Shown here piece by piece: positions 19,308-29,430 of a stretch of DNA of 64,000 nt. The notes under the pieces are model-generated. The model saw only the letters and a program-made list of their open reading frames with translations, was not told the DNA's origin and made no database searches. Positions within the stretch are counted from its first letter, which is position 1, and each line of letters opens with the position of its first letter. A program made the translations under genes and the position numbers. The DNA is taken from NCBI RefSeq assembly GCF_030758295.1, contig NZ_CP132335.1:2952412-3016411 (forward strand), read 5' to 3'. The DNA comes from Pararhizobium sp. IMCC21322. Its GTDB lineage: Bacteria > Pseudomonadota > Alphaproteobacteria > Rhizobiales > GCA-2746425.

Positions 19308-19337
19308 TAAAAAAGCCGCCCAACATTCAGGGCGGCT
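19308..19337 (-). terminator. Rho-independent terminator of gltA
   Basis: Reading the - strand, AGCCGCCC (19337-19330) and GGGCGGCT (19321-19314) form an 8-bp stem with an 8-nt loop, followed by a run of T residues. It lies 23 bp after the gltA stop and just before the gst Shine-Dalgarno. Confidence 0.8.
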
Positions 19338-19359
19338 CTTTGTTTGATTAAACTACAAA

Positions 19360-20649
19360 TTAGCGTTGCGAGATCGGAACGAAATCCCGATGCGTGGCAC
19401 CGGTATAGAGCTGACGAGGTCGGCCGATACGTTGACCTGGATCTTCAATCATCTCATTCCACTGACCAATCCAGCCAACCGTACGCGCCAGTGCAAACAG
19501 CACTGTGAACATGGAAGGCGGGAAGCCGAGCGCACGCAGGGTAATGCCCGAGTAGAAGTCAATATTCGGATAGAGCTTCTTCTCAATGAAATAATCGTCG
19601 GTCAGAGCTATTTGCTCCAGTTCCAGCGCAACTTCCAGCATTGGATCATCAGAGATACCCAATTCATTGAGAACCTCATGGCATGTCTTCTGCATGATTT
19701 TGGCTCTCGGATCGTAGTTCTTGTAGACCCGGTGTCCAAAGCCCATCAGACGGAATGGATCGTTCTTGTCTTTGGCCCGGGCAACATATTCTGGAATTTT
19801 GTCGACACTTCCAATCTCCGCCAGCATGTTAAGCGCTGCTTCATTGGCACCGCCATGAGCAGGGCCCCACAGGCAGGCAATGCCCGCTGCGATGCAGGCA
19901 AATGGATTTGCTCCCGAGGAACCAGCCAAACGTACTGTAGACGTGGATGCATTCTGTTCATGATCTGCATGAAGAATGAAAATCCGGTCCATCGCGCGCG
20001 CCAGAACAGGATTGGCTGTATACTCTTCACAAGGCACCGCAAAACACATCTGCAGGAAATTGGATGCATAATCCAGATCATTGCTCGGATACACCAATGG
20101 CTGGCCAATATGGTATTTATAGGCCATCGCCGCGATGGTTGGCATTTTGGCAATCATGCGCAGCGAAGCGACCATGCGCTGATGGGGATCAGAAATATCC
20201 GTTGAATCATGATAGAAGGCTGACAATGCACCAACAACGCCGCACATGATGGCCATTGGATGTGCGTCACGGCGGAAGCCGGTGAAGAAACGCGACATTT
20301 GCTCGTGCAGCATAGTGTGATAGGTGACGCGGCTGTCGAAGTCCTTCTTCTGTGCAGCCGTTGGCAGCTCACCATAAAGCAGCAGATAGCAGGTCTCCAG
20401 GAAGTCACCTTGTTCGGCCAATTGGTCGATTGGATATCCCCTGTGAAGCAGAATGCCTTCATCGCCATCAATATAGGTGATTTTGGATTCACAAGACGCT
20501 GTGGAGGTGAAACCAGGATCAAATGTGAAACGATCTGTCTGTTTATAAAGCGATGATATGTCGATAACTTCCGGACCAACAGTTCCCGGGTGAATCGGGA
20601 ATTCGTAGGTCTGGTCTCCAATGGTCAGCTTTGCTGTCTTCTCGCTCAT
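19360..20649 (-). CDS. gltA: Citrate synthase
   Basis: Condenses acetyl-CoA and oxaloacetate in the TCA cycle. The ATG at 20649, with AGGGA upstream, gives [11 protein letters not shown] and 429 aa, the size of hexameric type II (NADH-sensitive) bacterial citrate synthases. Catalytic motifs are intact: [32 protein letters not shown] and [14 protein letters not shown]. Upstream in-frame starts up to 20688 add a non-conserved tail. gltX lies upstream on the same strand, as in other Rhizobiales, but with a 450-bp gap holding an inverted repeat. Confidence 0.97.
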   Translation of the reverse strand: MSEKTAKLTIGDQTYEFPIHPGTVGPEVIDISSLYKQTDRFTFDPGFTSTASCESKITYIDGDEGILLHRGYPIDQLAEQGDFLETCYLLLYGELPTAAQKKDFDSRVTYHTMLHEQMSRFFTGFRRDAHPMAIMCGVVGALSAFYHDSTDISDPHQRMVASLRMIAKMPTIAAMAYKYHIGQPLVYPSNDLDYASNFLQMCFAVPCEEYTANPVLARAMDRIFILHADHEQNASTSTVRLAGSSGANPFACIAAGIACLWGPAHGGANEAALNMLAEIGSVDKIPEYVARAKDKNDPFRLMGFGHRVYKNYDPRAKIMQKTCHEVLNELGISDDPMLEVALELEQIALTDDYFIEKKLYPNIDFYSGITLRALGFPPSMFTVLFALARTVGWIGQWNEMIEDPGQRIGRPRQLYTGATHRDFVPISQR

Positions 20650-21099
20650 AAAAGTCCCTTTCATATTTGCCCACATCGGAGGGCACATCCGTTAGGGGGC
20701 GGCAATAAATCGCCGTCCCTGAAGAAGTTAATCTGCCAATGGGTTGAAAAACCTCAGCCTGATTGCTTCTGAGTTTTTGCCGGGGTCTGAACTCAATTAG
20801 GAAGTTGTATTGGCGCTACAGAGAAAGGCCGGATTGCTAAGAATCCAGCGGCAAACCTGCCGGTTGCCGTTCCATCTTTTGTCCAGATAGATGAGCGCTA
20901 TTTCCGCTTTTCCAGAATGGCAAAAACGATGAGAACCGTTGGTTTTCTGCGCTTTCGGACCAAATTCTGAGCGTGAACACGTTCATCAATACAACCTCCC
21001 AATTGAGTTCAGCCCCAAAGTTCAGTTACCAAGTACCCGATTTGCTGCAGCGCCGCAAGAAATTGATAATTGTCTTTTGTCGTAGTCAGGCCGAGGCCG
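20650..21099. other. 450-bp intergenic region between gltX and gltA
   Basis: No credible coding sequence. It must contain the gltX 3' end and the gltA promoter. Its main visible content is the 26-nt inverted repeat listed separately, plus a small CGGCAA/TTGCCG hairpin around 20850-20870. No terminator with a T-run was found after gltX. Confidence 0.6.
20787..21012. repeat. 26-nt inverted repeat pair enclosing about 174 bp
   Basis: Positions 20787-20812 (starting CTGAACTCAATT) match the reverse complement of 20987-21012 at 24 of 26 positions; the two differences are A/G. The match extends outwards through GGGG if one base is bulged. The 174 bp inside codes for nothing visible. This could be a small non-autonomous element (MITE-like), a pair of regulator sites or a structured RNA. 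Confidence 0.6.
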
Positions 21100-22518
21100 T
21101 CAGGAGATAGCCGCTGACATACGTTTCAAAGACTCCTCACGTCCCAGCACAAGCAGGACGTCATATATGCCGGGAGACATATGGCTTCCAGTCAGTGCTG
21201 CCCTGAGTGGCTGAGCAACCTTGCCAAGCTTGAGTTCACTTTCTTCAGCAAACGTCTTGACGCTGTTTTCCAGACCGTCCGCATCCCATTCTGCCTTCTC
21301 AATCCGCGGAATCAGATCGGCAATGATTTTCCGACCATCTTCGTTAAGCAGTCCAAGCGCCTTCTCGGTATAATTCAGTGGCACACTGGCTGCGATGAAC
21401 TCTGCGCTTTCAATAAGCTGCACAACCGTCTTGGCGCGCTCTTTGAGGCCCGGCATTGCCAAAAGCAGCTTCTTGCGATGGTCATCTGACAATTTCTCTC
21501 CGAAAAGACTTGGTTTGGCCAGTTCGGGCAAGACCACTTCAACAGCCTCAATCAGCTTTTGATCTTCGGCAGCCCGCATGTAGATGCCATTCAGGTTCTC
21601 AAGCTTTGCAAAATCAAAACGTGAAGGAGATTTGCCAATGGCGTCCAGCGAGAACCATTCTATCATCTGTTCGATGGAAATCACTTCCTCATCGCCATGG
21701 GCCCAGCCCAGACGAACCAGATAATTGCACAAAGCTTCCGGCAGATATCCCATGGCACGATAGGCTTCTGCACCAAGAGCGCCGTGTCTCTTGGAAAGTT
21801 TGGCACCATCAGGGCCATGAATCAGGGGCACATGAGCCATGTCAGGCACCGGCCAGTCCAGGGCTTTGTATATCTGTATTTGCCGTGCTGCATTTGTCAG
21901 ATGATCATCACCACGCACAATATGCGTAATACCCATATCGTGATCATCCACTACGACTGCCAGCATATAGGTGGGTGTGCCATCGCTGCGCATCAGGATG
22001 AAATCATCCAGATCGGTATTTGGAAATTCCACCACACCCTGAACATGGTCGGTCACAATTGTCGTGCCTGACTGCTCGGCTTTAATGCGAATAACCGGAT
22101 CAACACCTTTCGGCGCTTCGCTTGGATCTTTGCTGCGCCAGGTCCCGTCATATTTGGGAGCCTTGTTTTCTGCGCGCGCCTTTTCTCGCATTGCATTCAG
22201 CTCTTCTGGAGAGGTGTAGCAGTAATAGGCCTTGCCTTCGCTGACCAATTGTTCAGCTATTTCAGCATGACGCTTTTGCCGGGAGAACTGCGAAATCGGT
22301 TCGCCCTGCCAGTCAATTCCCAGCCATTGCAGGCCATCCATCAGCGCTGTTACAGCCTCTGGTGATGAACGCGATCTGTCTGTGTCCTCAATTCTCAGCA
22401 ACATTTTGCCGCCATTTGCTTTGGCAAACAACCAATTGAACAAAGCAGTGCGGGCTCCGCCAATATGAAGGAAACCGGTTGGTGAGGGGGCAAAACGAGT
22501 GACTATGGGAGGGGACAT
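21100..22518 (-). CDS. gltX: Glutamyl-tRNA synthetase
   Basis: Class I aminoacyl-tRNA synthetase charging tRNA-Glu (and, in many alphaproteobacteria, tRNA-Gln for amidotransfer). The ATG at 22518 gives 472 aa and the standard start [21 protein letters not shown] with the HIGH motif as HIGG; the KMSKS loop is KLSKRHG. In-frame codons further upstream would add about 96 non-conserved residues overlapping the comEC start. The C-terminal anticodon-binding helical domain is complete. It is divergent from comEC. Confidence 0.96.
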   Translation of the reverse strand: MSPPIVTRFAPSPTGFLHIGGARTALFNWLFAKANGGKMLLRIEDTDRSRSSPEAVTALMDGLQWLGIDWQGEPISQFSRQKRHAEIAEQLVSEGKAYYCYTSPEELNAMREKARAENKAPKYDGTWRSKDPSEAPKGVDPVIRIKAEQSGTTIVTDHVQGVVEFPNTDLDDFILMRSDGTPTYMLAVVVDDHDMGITHIVRGDDHLTNAARQIQIYKALDWPVPDMAHVPLIHGPDGAKLSKRHGALGAEAYRAMGYLPEALCNYLVRLGWAHGDEEVISIEQMIEWFSLDAIGKSPSRFDFAKLENLNGIYMRAAEDQKLIEAVEVVLPELAKPSLFGEKLSDDHRKKLLLAMPGLKERAKTVVQLIESAEFIAASVPLNYTEKALGLLNEDGRKIIADLIPRIEKAEWDADGLENSVKTFAEESELKLGKVAQPLRAALTGSHMSPGIYDVLLVLGREESLKRMSAAIS

Positions 22519-22595
22519 CAGCAGCCTGTCAAAATTTGGAATTTGTGGCGCATCGTGTAGCATGGAGACTGACAAGATCAAAACCCTGATGTGAC

Positions 22596-24917
22596 ATGAC
22601 CCAAAGAGGTTCAAAACAAGATCCCAAGCCGGAACTTGGCCAACAAACGGCAGATCTGGAAGCTGAGAGTAAACTGCTATCTCAGGTGGGTTTTTTGGCG
22701 TCTGGCGGCAGCAGGGTCCCAAAAACAGCCAAAGCTCTTCGCCTGCTCGGCACAAAGTCTCGCAATGGCAGGGATGCGTTTGCTCAAATGGTCCAGAATG
22801 AGGCACGCAGCCCTGATGTCTTTTGTTGGGTACCTGTCTTCATGTCTCTGGGTATCCTTGGTTATTTCTCAATGGCACGAGAGCCGAGCGGTCTTGCTCT
22901 GGTGCTTCTTCTGACTGTTTTGATGGTCACAACCTGGTGTCTGCGCCGCACCGACTATGCACTCAGGATTGCGCTGGCCGCCACTTTACTGATTGCCGGG
23001 GTTACCCTTGCTAAATGGCAAACAGAGCGGACGGCCACGCCGCTCCTGAGTGCTGCTGGAACGTTTCAACTGAGTGGGCGGGTCGCTGACATCGTGCCGG
23101 GGGAGCAAAGAAGTCGCCTGGTCCTGCGGGACGCGACAGACTTGTCATCAGACCCGATCGCGCTTGCCGGTGTTCAACTCAGTGCATTCAATCAACACAT
23201 TACCGACCTGCAAATTGGAGACCAGGTGTGGGCCCGTGCCCGACTTGAACCACTCAGCGGGCCCTTAATTCCAAACGGCTATGACTTTCGTCGGATCGGT
23301 TACTTTAACGGGCTTTCAGCACGCGGCTTCCTGCTGGGTGAAGCAATTCCCGAACTCAATTTCAACGCAGATCACAGGAAATCTGCGGCTGACTGGCTGA
23401 CCGGGTTTCGTAAATCCATTTCCGAGCGCCTGAAAGACGCCTTACCCGGAGAGGCCGGCGCGCTTGCCTCGGCGCTTCTGGTCGGAATGCGCAGCGGCAT
23501 AAGTGACACAACCGAGCAGGCGCTGCGTCATTCGGGTCTGGCGCATATTCTGGCCATCTCGGGATTGCACATGGCGCTTGTAACAGCGCTTTTATTCGGA
23601 ACCATCAGACTGGCGGCTTCTTTCGCGCGCACGGTCTCGGCAAGATATCAGGTCAAAAAATGGGCCGCCGCTGCAGCTTTATTAGGGGCTCTTGGCTATC
23701 TGGCGTTGTCAGGTGCAGGTATTTCAGCGCAAAGAGCATTTCTGATGGCTGCTGTTTTCCTGGTGGCCATCATGTTCAACCGTGCCGCATTGACCATGCG
23801 GAACGTCGCTTTGGAGGCAATTTTCATCCTTGTTTTCCAGCCCTCAGCAGTTCTGACACCGGGCTTTCAAATGTCATTCATGGCGGTCATTGCATTGGTT
23901 GCGGTCTACCGCCGTGATGGCGTGTTTTCACGGATACAGGACAGGGCAGGAGGCATGGGCATGGTGAAATCCATGGCGACGGGAACCGCAGGTTTAGCTT
24001 TGACCTCAATTGTTGCCGGCTTTGCAACAGCACCTTTTGCAGTTCATCATTTCTACCAGTTCGCGGTCTATGGGCTCGCTGGCAATCTGGCAGCCATGCC
24101 ACTGGTCGGGTTCCTGGTCATGCCGTCCGGTATTCTGGCGTTGCTGCTGTTGCCATTCGGACTGGAATGGATGCCTCTTGGCCTGATGGAACTGGGTCTT
24201 GATGGGGTTAGAACTGTCGCGCAGCATGTTTCGAGCTGGGAAGGCGCCGTCAGTATTCCGGGCCAACAACCAGCACTAAGGGCGATTCTGCTGGGCCTGG
24301 CATTGATTTGCCTGTGCCTGTTGCGCACCAAGTTGCGTTTCGTGGCTGCAGTAATGCTGGCGTTCTCAGCATTTGCGGTCAATGCAGGGACGCATCAGAG
24401 CCCGGTCCTGCTTGTTTCGCAAGATGGAAAGATGATGGCAGAAGTCACACCAGATGGACTCGAATTCCGCGGAACATCCCGCAATTCCTTTGTCGCAGGC
24501 ATCTGGATGCGGGCGTTAGGAGATGGGCGGGACGTTGAAATGGTCTTGAAACAGGACCATAACGGTCAGGCATGCGACCGGACAGGATGCCTTTTCGAAA
24601 TTGAAACCCATGCAGAAGAGCGGCTGCAGGTTGCTACCATCAACCGGGTTGAAGCCATGTTTGAGGCTTGCATGGGAAATGCCAGTCTGATCATCAGTTC
24701 GCTGTACACGACACCGCCATGTCCGCTTCAGCCAACGACCCAAAAAGTTATTATCGACAAATCTTTCCTGGCAGCGCGCGGTTCGGTGGTTTTGTCAGCT
24801 GTTAACCGGGCATCTGCCACCAATTACCCCATCCAGGATAGCGTTTCAAAGGGCCTGTATGAACTGGGTTTGAAAATCGAAACGAGCCTGCCAGTCAGGA
24901 AAAGGCACTGGAATTAG
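22596..24917 (+). CDS. comEC: ComEC/Rec2-family DNA-uptake channel protein
   Basis: Multi-pass inner-membrane protein of the competence family that carries single-stranded DNA into the cytoplasm. The 773-aa protein has an N-terminal hydrophobic part with an OB-like DUF4131 region (about residues 90-260) and the competence domain with [16 protein letters not shown] (about 310-325). It has a C-terminal domain (from about 600) in which no HxHxDH metallo-beta-lactamase motif can be seen, so nuclease activity of that part is unlikely. The gene is next to gltX, as in Rhizobiales. No clear Shine-Dalgarno precedes the ATG. Confidence 0.9.
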   Translation: MTQRGSKQDPKPELGQQTADLEAESKLLSQVGFLASGGSRVPKTAKALRLLGTKSRNGRDAFAQMVQNEARSPDVFCWVPVFMSLGILGYFSMAREPSGLALVLLLTVLMVTTWCLRRTDYALRIALAATLLIAGVTLAKWQTERTATPLLSAAGTFQLSGRVADIVPGEQRSRLVLRDATDLSSDPIALAGVQLSAFNQHITDLQIGDQVWARARLEPLSGPLIPNGYDFRRIGYFNGLSARGFLLGEAIPELNFNADHRKSAADWLTGFRKSISERLKDALPGEAGALASALLVGMRSGISDTTEQALRHSGLAHILAISGLHMALVTALLFGTIRLAASFARTVSARYQVKKWAAAAALLGALGYLALSGAGISAQRAFLMAAVFLVAIMFNRAALTMRNVALEAIFILVFQPSAVLTPGFQMSFMAVIALVAVYRRDGVFSRIQDRAGGMGMVKSMATGTAGLALTSIVAGFATAPFAVHHFYQFAVYGLAGNLAAMPLVGFLVMPSGILALLLLPFGLEWMPLGLMELGLDGVRTVAQHVSSWEGAVSIPGQQPALRAILLGLALICLCLLRTKLRFVAAVMLAFSAFAVNAGTHQSPVLLVSQDGKMMAEVTPDGLEFRGTSRNSFVAGIWMRALGDGRDVEMVLKQDHNGQACDRTGCLFEIETHAEERLQVATINRVEAMFEACMGNASLIISSLYTTPPCPLQPTTQKVIIDKSFLAARGSVVLSAVNRASATNYPIQDSVSKGLYELGLKIETSLPVRKRHWN

Positions 24918-24966
24918 ACAGCTTTCTGCCCTTGGAACACAACACCTCGCGAAGTCGTGACTGTTT

Positions 24967-24983
24967 GCAATGAGAATCATTGC
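24967..24983 (+). promoter_or_regulatory. Fur-family-like palindrome upstream of ccdA
   Basis: GCAATGA-GAA-TCATTGC is a perfect 7-bp palindrome with a 3-bp spacer whose core AATGAGAATCATT differs by one base from the core of the classical E. coli Fur box. It lies 33 bp before the ccdA ATG, next to a possible -10 TATATG (24985-24990), so binding would block transcription. The regulator (Fur/Mur or another family member) cannot be named from sequence. Confidence 0.55.
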
Positions 24984-25016
24984 TATATGTAGCTTACTCG
25001 TATTTCGGAGACTTGC

Positions 25017-25754
25017 ATGGTTGCTGAACTGACACTTTTGACTGTCCTGCTGGCTGGATTTGTATCCTTCATCTCGCCCTGCGTTTTGCCATTGGTTCCG
25101 CCCTATCTGTGCTATCTGGCCGGTGTTTCGCTGGACCAATTGACGTCTGAGGAACTAAGTCGCGCACGCAGTCGTCAGGTGGTTTTGTCAGCTTTCAGTT
25201 TTGTTATGGGCTTCACCACGGTGTTTGTCTTGCTGGGCGCGGCCGCATCGGTTGCCGGACAATTCATAGCCCGAAATTCAGGCACTCTCAGCATTGTAGC
25301 TGGAGTTGTCATTATCATTATGGGGCTCCACTTCCTGGGTGTGTTTCGAATTGGCTTTTTGTACCGGGAGGCGCGCATCCAAATAGAGCGCAAGCAGCCT
25401 GGCTATCTGGGCGGCTATGTTATGGGGCTGGCGTTCGCCTTTGGCTGGACGCCCTGTATTGGCCCTGTGCTGGCGGCAATTCTTGCAGTTGCTGGCACCG
25501 AAGATACAGTGGCCAAGGGCGCCGGATTGCTGGCAGTCTACTCAATGGGCCTCGGTATTCCTTTCGTCCTGGCAGCTCTGTTTGCCCGACCATTTATGGG
25601 ATGGATGTCAAGATTCAAGCGCCATTTGCAGACGGTTGAACGTGTTATGGGCGGATTGTTGGTGGTAACGGGCGTGTTGTTTCTGACCAACCAGATGTCT
25701 GTGTTTTCGTTTTGGATGCTGGAAATGTTCCCGGCCCTGGGCACAATTGGCTAG
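25017..25754 (+). CDS. ccdA: CcdA-type thiol-disulfide transporter (cytochrome c biogenesis)
   Basis: Inner-membrane protein that passes electrons from cytoplasmic thioredoxin to the periplasm, reducing apocytochrome c haem-binding cysteines or other periplasmic thiols. The 245-aa protein has six predicted membrane segments and the paired motifs FISPCVLPLVPPYLC (C22) and FGWTPCIGP (C147), the two redox cysteines of the DsbD/CcdA core. No ccm genes are nearby. In many Rhizobiales lexA follows comEC; here this gene does. Its stop overlaps that of the convergent DMT gene (CTAG). Confidence 0.92.
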   Translation: MVAELTLLTVLLAGFVSFISPCVLPLVPPYLCYLAGVSLDQLTSEELSRARSRQVVLSAFSFVMGFTTVFVLLGAAASVAGQFIARNSGTLSIVAGVVIIIMGLHFLGVFRIGFLYREARIQIERKQPGYLGGYVMGLAFAFGWTPCIGPVLAAILAVAGTEDTVAKGAGLLAVYSMGLGIPFVLAALFARPFMGWMSRFKRHLQTVERVMGGLLVVTGVLFLTNQMSVFSFWMLEMFPALGTIG

Positions 25755-26695
25755 GGGCTGAACCTGTCCAGAAGACGCTTGGGCAGGGTTGCCAGAATGA
25801 CCCCACCCAAAATCAGCGCAAGACCGGCAAAATGAAACGGTCTGAGTGTTTCTCCAAGCAACAGAACCGACAAGCCAACACCATATGGCGGCAGAAGGTA
25901 AAGGAACACGCCTGTGATGGATGGACCCACTATTTTCACGCCATACTGGTAGGCGGTGAAGGAAAACAATGAAGAAATAAACACCAGACTGGCAATCCCG
26001 ATCCAGTTTGCCCCGGTCGTTGGAAAGTGGCCTGTCCAGAACACTTCAAACACTGCAAATGGCAGCAACGTAATGGCACCCGCCATACTAACAACACCAA
26101 TCAGTGGCAGTGTTGGCAGGCTCGGAAATGGCTTGTTGCGCAGCAAAACTGAATAAATTGCCCAGCAAAACGATGTCAGAACAAACAGGGCATCGCCCGG
26201 ATTGAACTGCAGCGACAAAAGACCCGCAAGATTTCCCTTGAAGACAATCACTACAACGCCGGCGATGGCAAGTGGCACGCCAAGAATTTCACGCCAGCCT
26301 ATTTTGCGCCCTCGGAACATCCATTCCAGCAAAATGATCAGAACCGAGGAGGAGGTATAGATGAGCGTGCCATTGGAGGCGGTCGTGTGTTTCAGCGCCA
26401 GGTAAACCAGCGCGCCGCAAATCCACATGCCAAGAAAACCAATGACAAAAATCCGGCGCCAATTCTGGCGAAAAACCGGCCAATGCGCTTTCACGGCTGG
26501 AAAACTCACAGCCAGCAGAATCAGGGATGTGATAAACCACCGCAAAAACGCCAGAATAAAAGGTTCAGTGCCATCAATAATGGCGCGCCCGATTATGATG
26601 TTGGAACCGAAGAACAAAGGCATGAAGACAAGAACCAGATAGGCTTTTTTCCTGTCGTTGCTGTCAGTCTCGATTATCGGGGAATTAGCGGTCAT
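25751..26695 (-). CDS. DMT superfamily (EamA) transporter
   Basis: Inner-membrane drug/metabolite exporter-family protein, 314 aa, with ten predicted hydrophobic segments arranged as two EamA repeats (about residues 15-145 and 165-300). Characteristic features include FGSNIIIGRAI in the first segment and the end of the second repeat with PPYGVGLSVLLLGETLRPFHFAGLALILGG. The substrate is unknown. It converges on ccdA with overlapping stop codons, and lies 97 bp downstream of the coiled-coil protein gene on the same strand. Confidence 0.88.
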   Translation of the reverse strand: MTANSPIIETDSNDRKKAYLVLVFMPLFFGSNIIIGRAIIDGTEPFILAFLRWFITSLILLAVSFPAVKAHWPVFRQNWRRIFVIGFLGMWICGALVYLALKHTTASNGTLIYTSSSVLIILLEWMFRGRKIGWREILGVPLAIAGVVVIVFKGNLAGLLSLQFNPGDALFVLTSFCWAIYSVLLRNKPFPSLPTLPLIGVVSMAGAITLLPFAVFEVFWTGHFPTTGANWIGIASLVFISSLFSFTAYQYGVKIVGPSITGVFLYLLPPYGVGLSVLLLGETLRPFHFAGLALILGGVILATLPKRLLDRFSP

Positions 26696-26792
26696 CTAGG
26701 CTTGCTAACGGAGATATGCCGCACTGGCAATTGCAAAAAATCTGATTTTACGTTCCAGACCCTAACGACATCGCGTTCACAAACGCTCAGGA

Positions 26793-27320
26793 TTACTGCC
26801 CCTTCAGAGCCTCGGAAATTTCAGCATCCGTAGGTGCGCGGCCCGTACCTTGCATCTTCAGCGGATATGGATCAGTCCTTGTGAGGACTCGACTTTCCGA
26901 TTGAATTTCTTTCTTTTGTATCAATGTGTTACTCAAAGGCGCTGGCATTCGTTGTGAGCTTTGCACGCCAACCATTCGTCTTTGTTGGCCGGGACTGCTT
27001 GGTATCGCTGCAGTAAATTCGCCGGATTCATCTTCAACGGATTCAAGCCGAGACATCAAAATCCGGTTTTGCCTGTCGAGGCGTGTCACAGCCTCTCTCA
27101 GCACTAACAGCTCTTCCTGAAGCAGAGCGGCCTCTATCGGGTTTTCCAAGGCAGATTGTTGAGCGCGCACTGCATTTGCATCGGCCCTGTACGCCTGAAC
27201 CCAATCTGCGCGCGCCAGCCAAAACGAGCCGGACAACGCAGCCACAGCGGATACGCCCCATATTGCGAGGAGGGAAATTTGAAACCAGTTGGCTTTCGAC
27301 ACGCGTTCGTCCTTGGGCAC
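26793..27320 (-). CDS. Membrane-anchored coiled-coil protein of unknown function
   Basis: I do not recognise this 175-aa protein. Residues 1-13 are basic/polar, 14-34 form one membrane segment (ISLLAIWGVSAVAALSGSFW), and 60-95 are predicted coiled coil with EAALLQEELLVLREAVTRLD heptads. The remainder is Pro/Ser/Gln-rich and probably disordered, ending EISEALKGQ. The topology suggests an inner-membrane anchor with a periplasmic or cytoplasmic rod. The start is a GTG at 27320. It is divergent from glmU, with an AT-rich 138-bp gap between them. Confidence 0.65.
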   Translation of the reverse strand: MPKDERVSKANWFQISLLAIWGVSAVAALSGSFWLARADWVQAYRADANAVRAQQSALENPIEAALLQEELLVLREAVTRLDRQNRILMSRLESVEDESGEFTAAIPSSPGQQRRMVGVQSSQRMPAPLSNTLIQKKEIQSESRVLTRTDPYPLKMQGTGRAPTDAEISEALKGQ

Positions 27321-27458
27321 TAATCTTCTTCAGACCGATACTGTACTGAAACAATTCTTTAGATTTTGTTAAGTATACGGACTGGCTGATTTCTCGCTTT
27401 CTGATGAATTCAATGCTAACCACCGCTGGAAAATCAGGCTGGGGAATCGGAGAAAAGC

Positions 27459-28817
27459 GTGTCGAACGTAGATATTATTGTACTCGCTGCTGGCGAAGGC
27501 ACGCGGATGAAATCGGCAACACCAAAAGTGCTGCATTCAGTTGGTGGCTTGCCAATGCTGGAACACGTTTTGAGATCTGCAAAGGCATTTGGTGCTGTAC
27601 GCACAGCCGTCGTCATCGGTCCGAATGTTCCAGCAGTAGAAGGCTTTCTGAAAGAACATCCAGCACCCATAGATATCTTTGTGCAGACAGAGCGTCTCGG
27701 CACAGGACATGCCACCATGTCAGCCGCCAAATTTTTCGAGGACGACAAAAATGCGAACATTGTGCTGTTTGGAGATACGCCACTCATCCGACCGCAGACA
27801 CTCGACCAGATCAAATCGCTTCTGGACGGCGACGCGGATTTGGTGGTTCAGGGGTTTGAGCCAGACAGCCCAACTGGTTACGGGCGGTTGCTGGTTAAAG
27901 GTGGCCAATTAACGGCCATTCGCGAGGAAAAAGACGCCACAGATACAGAGCGCAAGATTGGCTTGTGTAATGCCGGGGCCATGGGATTTGCTCCCGGTAT
28001 CCTGAACAAGCTGCTGAAATTACTGACAAACGAGAACGCGCAAAGTGAGTATTATCTTACCGATTGTGTTGAACTGGCGCACGCTCAAGGTCTCTCCGTT
28101 CAGGTGGTCAAGGGTGATGCAGCGGATGCCGCAGGCATCAACAGCCGCGGGCAACTGGCGGCAGTGGAAGCCATATTTCAACAACGCATGCGCCAGCAGG
28201 CCATGGCGAACGGCGTCACCCTGTTAGCGCCGGAAACCGTACATTTTTGCTATGATACGGAGCTGGAAGCCGATGTGACAATCGAGCCAAATGTTGTGTT
28301 CGGACCAAAGGTCATTGTCAGAAGCGGAGCGATTATCAAGGCATTCTCGCATCTGGAAGGAGCGGTGATTGGCGAGGGTGCCCTCATTGGGCCTTTTGCC
28401 CGGTTGCGCCCCGGTACCGAATTGGGCGAAAAAACCAAAGTTGGCAATTTTGTTGAAATCAAAGGTGCGACCATCGAAAAGGGCAGTAAAATCAATCACC
28501 TGAGCTATATTGGTGATGCCCATATTGCACCAGGGGTGAATGTCGGGGCAGGCACAGTGACCTGCAACTACGATGGATTTGGCAAGCACCGAACCACAAT
28601 TGGCGCGGACAGCTTTATCGGATCTGGCAGCCTGTTGGTGGCGCCGCTGGAGATCGGCTCAAATGCTTATGTGGCAACAGGGTCTGTGATCACTGAGAAT
28701 GTTCCCTCCGACGCTTTGGCCTTTGGAAGGGCGCGGCAGACCAACAAGGATGGCAGAGGTGCCAAATTGAAAGCCGAACTGCGTGCGGCCAAGGAAAAGG
28801 CTTCAAAAGCCAAATAG
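27459..28817 (+). CDS. glmU: Bifunctional GlcN-1-P acetyltransferase / GlcNAc-1-P uridyltransferase
   Basis: Makes UDP-GlcNAc, precursor of peptidoglycan and lipid A. The 452-aa protein has an N-terminal nucleotidyltransferase domain with the signature VLAAGEGTRMKS (about residues 7-18) and GTGHA, and a C-terminal left-handed beta-helix with hexapeptide repeats carrying the acetyltransferase site (NFVEIKGATIEKGSKINHLSYIGDA). A GTG start at 27459 gives the expected N-terminus. glmS, often next in Rhizobiales, is absent; sarcosine oxidase genes converge instead. Confidence 0.96.
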   Translation: MSNVDIIVLAAGEGTRMKSATPKVLHSVGGLPMLEHVLRSAKAFGAVRTAVVIGPNVPAVEGFLKEHPAPIDIFVQTERLGTGHATMSAAKFFEDDKNANIVLFGDTPLIRPQTLDQIKSLLDGDADLVVQGFEPDSPTGYGRLLVKGGQLTAIREEKDATDTERKIGLCNAGAMGFAPGILNKLLKLLTNENAQSEYYLTDCVELAHAQGLSVQVVKGDAADAAGINSRGQLAAVEAIFQQRMRQQAMANGVTLLAPETVHFCYDTELEADVTIEPNVVFGPKVIVRSGAIIKAFSHLEGAVIGEGALIGPFARLRPGTELGEKTKVGNFVEIKGATIEKGSKINHLSYIGDAHIAPGVNVGAGTVTCNYDGFGKHRTTIGADSFIGSGSLLVAPLEIGSNAYVATGSVITENVPSDALAFGRARQTNKDGRGAKLKAELRAAKEKASKAK

Positions 28818-28824
28818 GCCGAGC

Positions 28825-29430
28825 CTAAATGCGCTGAAAGCCGTGATTCCGGCAAGCGTTTTCCAGCCAGTGCAGGGTACTTTCCGCATAAGTGCTGAAG
28901 GCAAAAAGCCGAAATTGGTTGGTTTCCAACCTGACCAGCATCACAGGCATATGGTGAACATTCGTCTGCGCGACTTTCCCCACCAGAAAGTTTTGCGTAT
29001 GCAAGTCTACCGCAATCCCTTTTGCCAGCACGGTCGTCACATCAGAGCCACTGACAGTTAGAGCCGTCAGCGCGCTGGATAAATCCGTCACCGAGCCTGT
29101 TTCGGCAGGAATTGCGCTTGCCAGACTGCTGTGTAAATCCGTTGCTGCGCTTTCCAGCCAATAGCGGCCCGCGCCAAGTGAATAGATCGACAGTTTGGTC
29201 GCCAGGTCAGCATGTCCGGATTCGGGAAACGCTTGAATGCCTTGCTTCTTCAAAGCGGTCAGCGCCTTCTTTTCCTGCCCCGGAAACAGCGAAAGCTGAA
29301 CCAAAGATGTTGGTGTGGTTCGTTCAAGCGTGATCCCGGATTTCTCTGTCGTAAGCGCAGCACCATAATGTCCCGGCACCCAGACACGGTCCAGAGGGCA
29401 GGCCTGCAGGTCTTTCAAGATATCATCCAT
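28825..29430 (-). CDS. soxG: Sarcosine oxidase gamma subunit
   Basis: Small subunit of heterotetrameric sarcosine oxidase, which oxidatively demethylates sarcosine to glycine, transferring the methyl group to tetrahydrofolate. The start ATG at 29430 gives MDDILKDLQACPLDRVW and 201 aa; an earlier in-frame start would lie deep in soxA. The fold resembles a GcvT-like half domain with LSIYSLGAGRYWLES and a VGKVAQTNVHHMPVML segment near the C-terminus. It overlaps the soxA end by 8 bp (ATGGATGA), as the last gene of soxBDAG. Confidence 0.92.
   Translation of the reverse strand: MDDILKDLQACPLDRVWVPGHYGAALTTEKSGITLERTTPTSLVQLSLFPGQEKKALTALKKQGIQAFPESGHADLATKLSIYSLGAGRYWLESAATDLHSSLASAIPAETGSVTDLSSALTALTVSGSDVTTVLAKGIAVDLHTQNFLVGKVAQTNVHHMPVMLVRLETNQFRLFAFSTYAESTLHWLENACRNHGFQRI

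Noticed and set aside
19366-20205. + strand open frame of 279 codons across gltA
   Set aside because: Antisense to citrate synthase; composition follows the real gene.
22519-22806. Longer gltX start giving 568 aa
   Set aside because: Extra 96 residues do not fit the family and overlap the comEC start.
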